From Lycium barbarum (taxonomy: Eukaryota; Streptophyta; Magnoliopsida; Solanales; Solanaceae): DNA of 64,000 bases. Under the pieces are notes generated by a model, which made no database searches, was not told the DNA's origin, and worked only from the letters and a program-made list of their open reading frames with translations. The position numbers and the translations under genes were made by a program. The stretch covers positions 120,221,657 through 120,285,656 of the forward strand of contig NC_083345.1 in the NCBI RefSeq assembly GCF_019175385.1, written 5' to 3'. The first letter of the stretch is position 1; each line of letters opens with the position of its first letter. This document shows positions 43,376-55,100 of this stretch, in pieces.

Positions 43376-44190
43376 TTTAAAAGCTCTGGCACACAATGCA
43401 AAGTATGCATCAGGATCTCGGCACAACACGAGACTTCATTTCATTTCAAGGATTTGGCACACAAATCGGAGTATGCATCAAGGTCCTCACACACAATCCA
43501 GGACCCCTCTACATTCAAAGCTTTGGCACACAACCCGATGTTTTCATCAGGGTCTCGGCATACAACTTTATAGTCCATTTTAATCCATGGCTCTGAGTTT
43601 GGTCACCCCTATAGCAATACATCATTTCCTTCCCAAATCATTTTTTCGAACTACAATTGGTCTGACTCCCATTTTAGGGATATGTAGATAGCTCGAATTC
43701 GAGCACGACCGTTCTTCGTCCCACACCGGCTAGGACCACTCCAACAACACTGGGGCAAAATTTTGATCGGACGATCAAAATTTGCCACAACATCCATTAG
43801 TTATAGTTTTTCGAACTACATTGACTTGATTCTCGTGATTGACGATGTATGTAGGGAGCTCTATGTAGAGTTCGGTCTCATCGAGGTAAGAATCATTCTT
43901 TCCCCAGCAAGTATACAATCTTGCACCCTTCCAGCGTCTCGTAGCTCAACACTGGGGCAATTTTGGAAGCGATGACGTGAGTGTGCGAATGTTTGTCGGC
44001 CCTGAATAATCCTTCCCTTTTTATCATTTTTATTTTTATCAAAACCCTGCCGACGGACGGAGAGTATTGTCAAAGCTCTATCAATGTCTGACTTCTTTCT
44101 CCGTACATATCCTTTTAGTTATTCTTTGCCGAGCCAAAATAGGCTACACGTCAACGTCTTCGTCCGAAAACTCTTTCATTGTCTCCGGTC

Positions 44191-44204
44191 GAAGAGGGAC
44201 AAGC
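44191..44204 (+). promoter_or_regulatory. Polypurine tract before the 3' LTR
   Basis: GAAGAGGGACAAGC directly precedes the TGTTGACAC start of the 3' LTR, the position of the plus-strand primer. Confidence 0.75.
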
Positions 44205-47200
44205 TGTTGACACCTAATTTTGGCTCGACGTGCTTAAAATTAACGTTTTGGGGGGCCTTGATTCGTTAAAGAGCGCGAAATACATTTTTTACACATTTTT
44301 ACATTTTTGACAATTTATTGACGATTATCCTTATTTTAGGAATTTTATCAATTATTGTCATTTTCTAAGAATCATTATTTTGCACATGTACAGCGTAATA
44401 CTGCCATTTTTGTGCAATTAATAATTATTTCTTAATTTTATAACAGTACTTTTTTTTATCTTATACATTAATATTTATATTTTTATACTTACATTATTAT
44501 TTAACTATATTTTAGTACAGTCCGTTAGTGCAGAGAAAATTGGAGCAATTAATTTTTAAACGCAGAACAAAAATTCGATCAAGTCAAGGTGTCGTCACCT
44601 TTTGAAAAAGTTGACATTTGAGGTGATGGGTTAGGTTTTTGATCCATTAGTTAATATATTTTTACACATTAGTTAAAAGAGATAAGCGAACAAGGGGGTA
44701 TGACTCTATATTTTTTGGACAATAAAATGGATCACTTTATGTTATAAAAGAAGGGGAGGGGTTTAATTTTATTTTCATTCCACACAATCTACAACACACA
44801 TATACTACAACATCAGATTTTTTTTTTCAAAACCTAAATATTTTTCTCTCCCCTCACCTTCTCTCTCTCCACCACCAGCCGTGAACACCATAGTCGCGCC
44901 TCTCACTCCCCACTTCGTCTCCCTCTTCGTCTTCTTCGCTGCTCTGACGAGGAGCTTCAAGCTCCGGTGAACCGGAGCAGCTAGCGAGCAACCACACCGC
45001 CCTTCACCATTTTTTGCTCTTCTTCCCCATTCCCCGCACGCCACCCAACTCCGACCAAGCCACCATTCACGTCCCCCACTGCTCGCTCCGGCGAACTCCA
45101 TGGAAACCGGCGATTGTGCTTTGCTCTATTTTCTTTACCAACGATTTTTTTTCTGTTGTTGTTGTTGATGTTGTTCACTGCTGCTGCTGCTCTGATTTTT
45201 CTTTTCTCGGTTGATTTATTTATTTTTCTTTCTGTGATTGTTCGGATTTATTGTGGGTTTGTGGGAAAAAAGGTTTGGACTGGTTTCGTACAACTTTCCG
45301 TCATTTTATTGCGAACTCTGGTAACCTCTGTTACTGATGCTAATTGTCTCCATTTTTTGCCTATGTAATTTCCGTTTTGCTATTATTTATGATTTTTGCT
45401 TATTGGTGTTGATATTGGGTTGTTGTTGTTCTGTTTGATTGATGGTTGCTCCATAAGGGATTGATTTTATTCTCCATTAACTATTTTGTGACACTTCCCG
45501 GACAACCTATGTCATTTTTTTAATGGTTTTACTACTGTCGCATTGTTGCAAATTATTTGGACTGATTTTACACATTTTACATTATTTTTACAAATATCAT
45601 TTGTTGGTTCTATGCCCGGAAAATACTTCCGACGGCCAACTATACTGTTACATTTTTGTCAAATTTATTTAAATTTATTTAGGCGAATACTAAACCCAAA
45701 TGGCCGATGAAGAAATTTCCGTCGATTTCCAAGGCCTCTCATGTATAAAAGACGGATTTTTTATTTTAAGTTTATTCATTATTTCTTTAATTCATCCGAT
45801 AGTTATTTATTCTCTTACTAACAAATTTACTAAGTGTTTATACAGATACCCGGAGATACATCCCGGAGACGACACTTGGAAGGAACTCGAGGATTTCATC
45901 AAATCACTGTTCGTATTTACTTTCCACATTCTTTTTATATAACTGTACAAAACATATACTCATAGTTTAGTGAAAACTTTATTTTTGGAATGAAAGGGTT
46001 GATATATTTATTTACTTGTCGCTTTGTTTGTTAAACTTAAAATTGTCATTCGCTTTAAGCAAGACTTAGGCTGTCAATACTTTCATAACTAGATTAAATT
46101 GAATTGGTATAAATACTTTGTTAAAAAAACTCACACTTTTGACGATTAGGCAAAAATACTAGTCTATCTTTTAATTTAGATTCTTTATACACTCTTAATA
46201 CAACTTACATTTTATATTGTTTCATGTACACTAATACATTTTTAATTAAGTTAAATTCACATTTTGACGCTAGGGAAATATTATGTCGTCCATTTACAAA
46301 TCTTTTATTCTTTAGAGGCATTACATATTTTCATTCATTTTTTTTATCTACAATCCCTTATACTTATTTTTTTACCAATATTTTTTACAATTATTTTGTT
46401 CCTTATTCTTTTGATAGGATATTCATTAAACAAACACTCTTTTTAACTAAACGGTAGAAACAAGTCAAATAAACTAAACTTTTCCGAATAATTTTACTAT
46501 ATAAACTCTTTACACCAATGAATATTCGTAGATTATTTTTTACATTCTTTATGGACTAATATACCTAGTTATACAATTCTTTAGACATTTTATGTTCGAT
46601 ATACACTCTTTTATTCTTGAAAATACAGTCTTTATTTATTTAATATCCATACATTCGTACATAGATGCACATTCTTTATATCCTTGATATATTTATTTTT
46701 TACATAGTTTTACATTTTTTTTATATTCTTAATATAGTTACACATTCTTTACACTAACATATATATACACTCTTTGTACTAACAGATATACCTTTATAAC
46801 TACGAGGTACATTCTCTTTATACTCTTTTATATATTCTTTTTTTACTATACATTCTTTATGAATACTTGATATAAATACATGTTTTATACACTGTATATA
46901 CTTAGGATATTATCACTTAATGTAGCTTTTCATGAAGTCATAACATTTTGAAAACAGGTAATAATAATGATAAACAGATAGATAATCCCCCTCTAGTGTT
47001 CAGTTAAACTAAGTCTAAGGACTGTCTTCGGGCAGGCTCTGAGGGATGCTTAATACCTTTTCCTCGGGGTAAATAAAAACCTTATCTAGAATCTTATAGG
47101 TTTTGTGGACTAAAAATAGAGTAGACACATAAATACATATAGGTTTCCTACTACGAGGTACATTCTCTTTATACTCTTTTATATATTCTTTTTTTTTACT

Positions 47201-47607
47201 ATACATTCTTTATGAATACTTGATATAAATACATGTTTTATACACTGTATATACTTAGGATATTATCACCTAATGTAGCTTTTCATGAAGTCATAACATT
47301 TTGAAAACAAGTAATAATAATGATAAACAGATAGATAATCCCCCTCTAGTGTTCAGTTAAACTAAGTCTAAGGACTGTCTTCGAGCAGGCTCTGAGGGAT
47401 GCTTAATACCTTTTCCTCGGGATAAATAAAAACCTTATCTAGAATCTTATAGGTTTCGTGGACTAAAAATAGAGTAGACACACAAATACATATAGGTTTC
47501 CTATTTTTCCTTAAAAATTAGGTGGCGACTCTAACCCTTTTTAAAACCAGTTAGAAGAACCGTGAAGTTGCAAACTATCTTGGACCCGTTCAAAATAGGG
47601 CGCAACA
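44205..47607 (+). repeat. 3' LTR (3403 bp) with a private tandem duplication
   Basis: It holds the features lost from the 5' LTR: a TATA-like TTATAAAAGAAGG at 44742 and the leader behind it. Between 46800 and 47503 a 351-bp segment, starting CTACGAGGTACATTC and including TAATCCCCCTCTAGTGTTCA and CTTTTCCTCGGGGTAAATAA, is present twice head to tail (46800-47150, 47151-47503), while the 5' LTR has it once. It ends AGGGCGCAACA. Confidence 0.92.
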
Positions 47608-47612
47608 CCCAC

Positions 47613-48312
47613 AACCAACATAAACAATAGTAGTTGAGTTAGAGTACTGTATTAATTATTAAGATGCAACAAATAACTTCACTTAGCTCCCTAATCGAAT
47701 GTGAATAAATATTAGACACACCTTGGAAAGAGCTTGACTAATCAGTGTTTACCGCAGCCAAATGCACCATAGCACAAGTACCACCAAGCATTGTGGGGAA
47801 TAGGTCATTTAGAACGGGTTGACATGAAATAGAACAGTTAACATCATATTAAATTATTAATATAAAAATCAGTAAAAGAGCACGTGAATAATAGAAGGGA
47901 CTAATACAACAAAATTAACGTTGTACAACTAAAGGTATCGACGTTATGTGAAATACCAAATATTTGGCGATTGTAATGCCATTATGCATCAATCCTAGCA
48001 ACTTTTATTGATCGGATTTGCTTCATGAAATTAATGCACGTTCTGTTTTTCCTGCCACAAGATATGTTGATGTTAACATGCCATGGTTATATTTGTTCTG
48101 TTTTCTCTGTAGAACTGTCAAAAGAAGGATATTGATTTTGAAATTTTAATGTTGATACAATTCGAAAACTGTTTATGATCGTGTATAAAGAAGTTTCATG
48201 AATTTAGTAGAACCGATTTCCATTCTGCGAATTTTAAATTTGAAAACTCCTATAATTACGACAAAATGGGAAAATTGTAACCATCTTCAAAACTGCAAGA
48301 ATCTATATATCT

Positions 48313-48397
<85 letters not shown>

Positions 48398-51300
48398 AAA
48401 AACAGAATAGTTTTAGGACAAAAAGCGGTTACATTAGTCATTAATTAGTTAATTTAGTTAGTGTTTTTGAATTAAAAAATAATTAAATAAATATTTATAT
48501 TTTTTAAAGAAAGTGGTCTTGATAAAATGTGGAAAAAAAAAAACTGAACAATTGTTTTTTAAGTAGTGGTCTTGAAGACCACGTTTGTGCATTTCCTTCA
48601 AACTTTGATTTTTTTTTTTTTTTTGGTTTTGTAAAAATTAAACTAACTGATTGGAATAGCAGTAGATGGATTTTCTTATAGATTTTACTGTACATTTGAA
48701 AGGTCGATGTGAATTTATTTAATTTTTCCAATCTATTTAATTTAGTTTATAGATTATTCATATGATTTCTCTATGCAGGTATATACTGGATATGAAGATA
48801 CAACTCCTTATCGGCATGAGACTTGGCAGTTTTTGTTCATTATTTGTACATAAGGGAGGCTCCTTCATCAATTATTAGACGGTATGTTTATGTTTCATCT
48901 TTTCCCAAGAAATTTTATTGTTTGTGTTTATTCTTTTTTTTAGTATCAGGAAGGAACAATTGTTGGTAGGATTGTCGGTGGTCTATTTATCGCTTATCAC
49001 AGTTCTCCCATTTTGATTTATATCAATAATCTCACGCCACAATTAAATAAGTTTAATTGTGCGCATTTTTTATATTTAACTTCTTGATCCAATAATTATA
49101 GATTTTCTTTGTTCATAGCAAGATACCTATTTTTTTGCCTATTAGTACTGGGAAATATTTTTATACGAATCCCACTAAATTTTAAAGCTCTTATGTTTTG
49201 ATAGCCTATTTTTCATTTATAGCAGCAAACCCAACACTATTTTACGTTTATGTTTCTTCTCTATCCTTTTTTTCTTTTTGCTTTTGTGTTTGTGTGTTTT
49301 AAATATTTATCACAACTAAAACGTTATATAAGTAAAAAGTTAATTGATTGGAATTTTGTAGGTCAAAAAAATAAGTGTTTGTGGCAACTCTTAGCAAATA
49401 TCAGCATACAAGGAGTTATATGCAGCAGCAAATCAGTTTCACTGAAAGAAAAAAAAAAGGCACAGAGAAGGAGATTTAGGAAGCTTCTATCGGGTTAAAG
49501 TATCAAATAGTCATCAGCTTAAATAAAATATTGGAATCTAAATTGAAGATAGGCATTAGTTTCAGGTTCTAGATATTAAATAAAGACGAGTGTTCTAATT
49601 GCACTTTAGCATTTACGCAAAATATGGACACATCAGTAGGAAGTATAACCGAACGCTATTTACATCTATGATTCTTGTTTTTATCTTGGTTATGGAAGTG
49701 GTAAGTGTTGGCCAGCGCTCGTCTCCGTATCATTTAGGGACGGTCACGATGCTGCTGAGTACTGCTGTTTTGTACTCACGCTACATTTTTTGATTTTGCA
49801 TTTTACTTTTTTCTATTTTTTCTTTTGTCGCCTTCAGATGATATATGTTGAACTTGCATAGTTGCATTGCTTTAGGGTTTGAAGAATATCAGCAACTATC
49901 ACAATTAATGATATTTCTTTATCATCATTAATTTTTTAAATAAAATTGATTAACCTCATATCCTATGGAAATAAACAGTAAATCGAGGTACCTCTTCTAT
50001 GAAAAAATTGAACCCTTCCATCTATTATTGTGCCGTAGCTTTATTATCAATAAATATTTATGTACGATAAGTTTTTAGCTTACTTCTTTGTTTTAACTTG
50101 ACATAGTTATTTGAAAACCAGTTGTCAAGGATGTCAAGTACTTCTTATTAAATAGCAATAGATAAATCATATAACTTAGACCATTTTCTACATTATTTTG
50201 CAAATAACCGAATGCAAACGTTCTATCTAGGAAAACCTTTTTTTTATGGCAAAACACATTTTTACTGTGCTTTAATGGGAACACTAACATTTTAAATATT
50301 AGTAAACATTTCTTATAATAAGGTAAATCGTTAAAGGATAAAAGCACTTCTCTGTTTATAATTTGGATGAACTTTAAATCACAATTAAAAATATAGAATG
50401 ACATTATTTAAACTGGTAAAAGACTAAGTTGCAAAAGAACTAATTACAGTATCATACTAGGAAAAATATATATACATAGGGCAGAATAGCGATATTATGA
50501 GGTGGTTTATACTTTATACATTCGATTAATTTAAAAAATTAAAAAATACTCAAAAATATTTTTGACAAACATTTGAACAAGGAAAGAATTTTGAACAGTG
50601 GAAAAAAGTTTTAAAATGAATAAATTTTAAAGATACGGAATATAAAATGAAAAAAGGATTGAGCTTGATTTCAGTTGTACTAGACGAACAACTGAAATAA
50701 TAGAATGAGTTCCCTCTTCCCTTGCTTTCTTTTCTAATTGCCTATCTTCTTTTACTTTTCTTTCGATCTTCAACAGGGAAGATTAGGTTTGCATTGGGTT
50801 AGGATCGTTTAATTAGCACTTGCATTTCTTTCTATTAATTTCATGGACAATACCATGTAGGTTATGTAATAATTACAATAAATCAATTTAATATTATTTT
50901 GTTATAAACATAGATAGAGAACCCTTGAAAGGTAGTATAAAATTCAAAACTTAACCCAATTTTACTCTATTCATAAGTCTATCAGAGATATTAGAATTCA
51001 AGTTCACGATCTGCGCATCGCGCATGTACATATACTAATATTATTAAAAAGAGTAGAGTTTTAGGACAAAAATTAGTTAATTAGTTAATAATTAGTTACT
51101 TATTAGTTATTGTTTTGAATTTGAATTTTAAAATAATTGAATTAAGAAGTTACCAATTTAATTTAAATAGAAAATTAAAAAACAAAAACTGCCCGATTAA
51201 GTGGTTACAATTTCCAAGTTGTAGTTGTAAAAATCTGTAATCAATTTTACTTAGGAAAGGAAAAAATGAAGGGGAAAAAAATAGAAGGTGGTTTACAAAT

Positions 51301-51430
51301 GAAATAAGAAAGAAAGAGGGAGCAGGAAAGACGGAACCGAAAGTTAGAAAATTTGTAAGCACGACTTCTTTAAAAAATGATTAAATACTTATATTTAAAC
51401 CTATTCTATTTTAATTTTTTTATCATTATC
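47613..51430. other. AT-rich region without a confirmed gene
   Basis: A minus-strand open stretch at about 47835-47753 (ending LFPTMLGGTCAMVHLAA before a GTAAAC donor) looks exon-like but has no clear acceptor. A (CT)n run at 48317-48348 continues into (TA)n at 48349-48392. AT-rich repeats containing TAGTTTTAGGACAAAAA occur at about 48410 and, related, at about 51060. I recognise no protein here. Confidence 0.35.
48317..48392. repeat. (CT)n-(TA)n compound microsatellite
   Basis: Sixteen CT units are followed by about twenty-two TA units. Confidence 0.95.
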
Positions 51431-51446
51431 CACATCATAAATATTC

Positions 51447-51591
51447 TTTTCTTTTTTAAAAAAAATTATTTTTATTACATAGAGGGTAGGGGAAGGGGAA
51501 ATGGAGAGGGGATTACAATGTGGGGATTCAAACCCTCACCAACATAGTAAAAGTTTAAGTAGTCAACCAACTGAGCTATTAGATCCCTACA
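51447..51591 (-). mobile_element. tRNA-derived SINE with near-perfect 16-bp target duplication
   Basis: On the minus strand it starts TGTAGGGATCTAATAGCTCA and has TAGCTCAGTTGGTTGA (A box) and GGGTTTGAATCCCC (B box), then a CT-rich body and an A-rich tail. Flanks CACATCATAAATATTC (51431-51446) and CACATCATACATATTC (51592-51607) differ at one base. Confidence 0.88.
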
Positions 51592-52057
51592 CACATCATA
51601 CATATTCGAAGGTTTTAATTTGAAATAAAATATGTTAAAAAGACGTGGAATATGGAAAATATTTTTATCATTGAATTTATTTTTATAAAAAGTTAAAAAA
51701 AGAGAAAAATACAACTTCAAAAAAATTGGACTCTTACATTGAAACAATACCCACTTCTTTTTGACAATTCAGTAATACCCACGTTCTTGTGTGGAACTGC
51801 TCTTTTGTTTAATTTGACAATTCTACAATAACCAACCTTAATTTGTGTTCGTCTTCATGGGCACATCATATGTCGAGCCTATTCAGCGATGGCTAATTCT
51901 TTCTGTGTTTAAACTAGCAGCGGTAGTAAACCAAAGCCTTAAGTGCTAAGATTATTATCACACTAGCTTGCTATGTGGGGAAAGTGAAGGACCATGCCAT
52001 TGAAAATAATGTGAAGCAGTAAGATTTTGGCTTAGTACGGATATTGAAGAGGTTAAG

Positions 52058-52126
52058 ATGTTCTCTTCCGCTGCTTCTTCTACCAAGAACCAAGTAAATA
52101 TTCAATTTTGATTTCTGAACTCAATC

Positions 52127-52161
<35 letters not shown>

Positions 52162-55100
52162 CCCAGTGAAATCCCACACCGTGGGGTCTGGGGAGGGTAG
52201 AGTGTACGCAGACCTTACTCCTACCAAGGTAGGACGACTGTTTCCGAAAGACCCTCGAGTCAATAAAAACATAAAAAGAGGTCAGATAAGGCTAAGAGAT
52301 TCAAAGCAATATGGAAAAGAAGTAACGCAAGCGACACAAATAACATAGAATAATCAAAGCACATGAAATAACAGATAATAACATAAATCAGAGCGCAAGA
52401 AATTATACTACGATAATGCGACTACTAATAAGACAGGATAATGAGACTATCTACTAGCCTTCTACCTAATCTGGGTCATCCAAACCCTACTAACTAAGGT
52501 CATGTCCTCGGTAAGCTGTAACTGTGCCATGTCGTGTCTAATTACCTCTCCCCAATACTTCTTCGGCCTACCCCTACCTCGTCTGAAACCATCCATGGCC
52601 AACCTCTCACACCTCCGCACTGGGACATCTGTGTCTCTCCTCTTCACATGCCCAAACCATCTCAATCTCGCTTCTCGCATCTTGTCTTCCATCGAGGCCA
52701 CTCCCACCTTGTCCCGAATATCCTCATTCCTAATCCTGTCACTCCTGGTGTGGCCACAAATCCATCTCAACATTCTCATCTCGGTAACTTTCAACTTTTG
52801 AACGTGAGAGATCTTAACTGGCCAACACTCCGCCCCATACAACATAGTCGGTCTAACCACCACTTTATAGAACTTGCCCTTAAGTTGTGGTGGCACCTTC
52901 TTGTCACATAGCACTCCGGAAGCAAGCCTCCATTTCATCCACCCTGCCCCAATACGATGTGTGACATCATCGTCAATCTCCCCGCTGCCTTGCATAATAG
53001 ACCCAAGATACTTGAAACTACTTTTTTTCTGGATGGTCTGGGTACCAAGCCTCACTTCCAAGCCAGCCTCCTGAGGTGCTTCACTAAACTTACACTCTAA
53101 GTACTCTGTCTTGGTCCTACTCAACTTAAACCCTTTAGACTCCAGAGTTTGTCTCCAACCCTCCAGCTTAGCGTTAACTCCGCTACGAGTCTCGTCGATC
53201 AGGACTATGTCATCCGTCCTATCCCACATACTGGTCGCATCCCCACCACTATCCCAGGCCCCCATAACCTTCAATTTCTCTCTCATCTCCATGGCACTAA
53301 TCGGGGTCAAACTCCCCCATCTGATCCTAGGTCGATCATCCACGACCCTCTTCTTCCTCGTCATCTTGATCCCTAAATCCATCACCAAGAGCTTCTGTCG
53401 GGTTGCAAGATAGTCGCTCGGAATGACCTTACAGTCTTTGCACAGACCTTTATCGTCCTTCCTAAGGAGTAAAAAGTCTATTTGAGTCTTAGCCACTGGA
53501 CTACGGAAGGTTACCAAGTGCTCCTCCTTCTTTGGGAAACTCGAATTGGCTATCACCAACCCGAAAGCTCTTGCAAAATCCAAAAGTGAGACTCCTTCTC
53601 CATTCCTGTCCCGAAGCCAAAGCCTCCATGCACATCATCATAACCTCCCGAAATAGGCCCGATGTGCCCATTGAAATCACCTCCCACGAATAACTTCTCA
53701 GTAGGTGATATGCCTCCCACTAACTCATCCAAATCCTCCCAAAAGCGCCTCTTCTCCTCCTCGCCTAAGCCCGCTTGCGGCGCATATGCACTAATAATGT
53801 TCAAAGTGAGCCCTTCAACGACCACTTTAATCAACATCATCCTATCAGTGACTCTCCTAACCTCTACCACCTGATCCCTTAAATCACTATCTACTAAAAT
53901 TCCCACCCCATTTCTATACTTCGACCCACCAGAGAACCACAGCTTATACCCGTCTACCTCTTTAGCTTTAGGACCTACCCATTTAGTCTCTTGGACACAA
54001 GCTATATTAATCTTCCTCTTCTTAAGAATCTTAACTAGCTCTATGGACTTCCCCGTTAACGTCCCAATGCTCCAAGAACCTACTCTCAACCTAGACGCTC
54101 CTTTAACCCACTTACCCCTCCTAACCCTCGCCCCCGTCCCCGAACGAGAACATGACCCTAGTCTACCATCACTAACCAAAGCCACGAAAATGAGTATGAA
54201 CTAATAAATTATTCAAAGATCTAAAGTCAGCAAAATATAACTACAAGTGTATGGACAAATAATGGATATGGCAACCGGAGGTACCAACTCCAGTTGAACT
54301 GAACCTGGTCGCCGCCGGAAAGCACTGTTCACGCTCGAGTTACTGTTCACTACCGGAAAAATGTTCACAAATACCTGAAAGGGAGAATAGAATAGGGGGG
54401 AAAAAGAAAAAAGAAAAAGAAAAAAAAGGGAAAAAGGAGAGAGAAAGAGAGGGCTGGCCGGAAAAAGTTGCCGGAAAAAGTCCCCGACGATGGCGTGGCG
54501 GCGTACTAGCAGCGCCAGAAGCAGATAAAAAGGGAAAAAAGGAGAAGAGAAGAAGAAGAGGAGAAGAAGAAGAAAAGGGAAGAGAGAAGAAAAGTAAATC
54601 TGGTCGGAAAAATGGCCGGCGTTACTTGATCGCCGGCGTTACCTGGTCGTCGGTGTCACCTGAACAGTGATGACGTATGGTCGCCGGACGGAGTGGCGGG
54701 TGGGCAGATATTACCGTTGGGAGAGAGCAGAGGAGAGAGAGGGAGCAGAGGAGAGAGGAGAGAGAAGAGTAGGTTTTAGATTAATTGGTTTTGAGATTAA
54801 CCCATGTTTCCCTTTCTTTTGTTGTGGCAGTCGGGTTCAGCAAGAAACGACTAATGACCACTTTTTTCAAAGTGTTCTTCTAGGAAGGTACGCTTGTGTT
54901 AAATTTCTTCATACTTCGATATATACTAACAAGTTGTGCTTGTGTTAAATTTCATCATGTTTCGGTATACTGTCATTTAAACTGATTAGTAGTTTTTACT
55001 AAATTTGAATTGCAAAAGAACCAAGTGAATGATGTATTACTACCTTTGAGTTTGCACATCAGTCTTTTCTCTTGATGCTTGATTCTCAATAATAGCTGAG

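Larger units (their letters stand above)
32195..47607 (+). mobile_element. Non-autonomous Tat/Ogre-like LTR retrotransposon, 15.4 kb with nested insertions
   Basis: Both LTRs start TGTTGACAC and end GGGCG(T/C)AACA. The element is flanked by CCCAC at 32190-32194 and 47608-47612, a perfect 5-bp duplication. Directly after the 5' LTR is TGGCGACTCTGCTGAGGA (39119-39136), the type of primer-binding site (tRNA-Arg) I associate with Tat/Ogre elements. Directly before the 3' LTR is a purine tract, GAAGAGGGACAAGC. LTRs of several kb, an interior with repeated GATACGTAGGCA(A/G)CCC words and tandem repeats upstream of the 3' LTR fit that lineage. The 5.1-kb interior has no open frame over about 142 residues and no gag, protease, RT, RNase H or integrase motif, so movement would have required enzymes in trans. 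Without the nested insertions it would be about 11 kb. Confidence 0.92.

Noticed and set aside
48198..48441. Open frames on both strands with SLSLSL and YIYIYI or EREREREY repeats
   Set aside because: They are translations of the CT/TA microsatellite.
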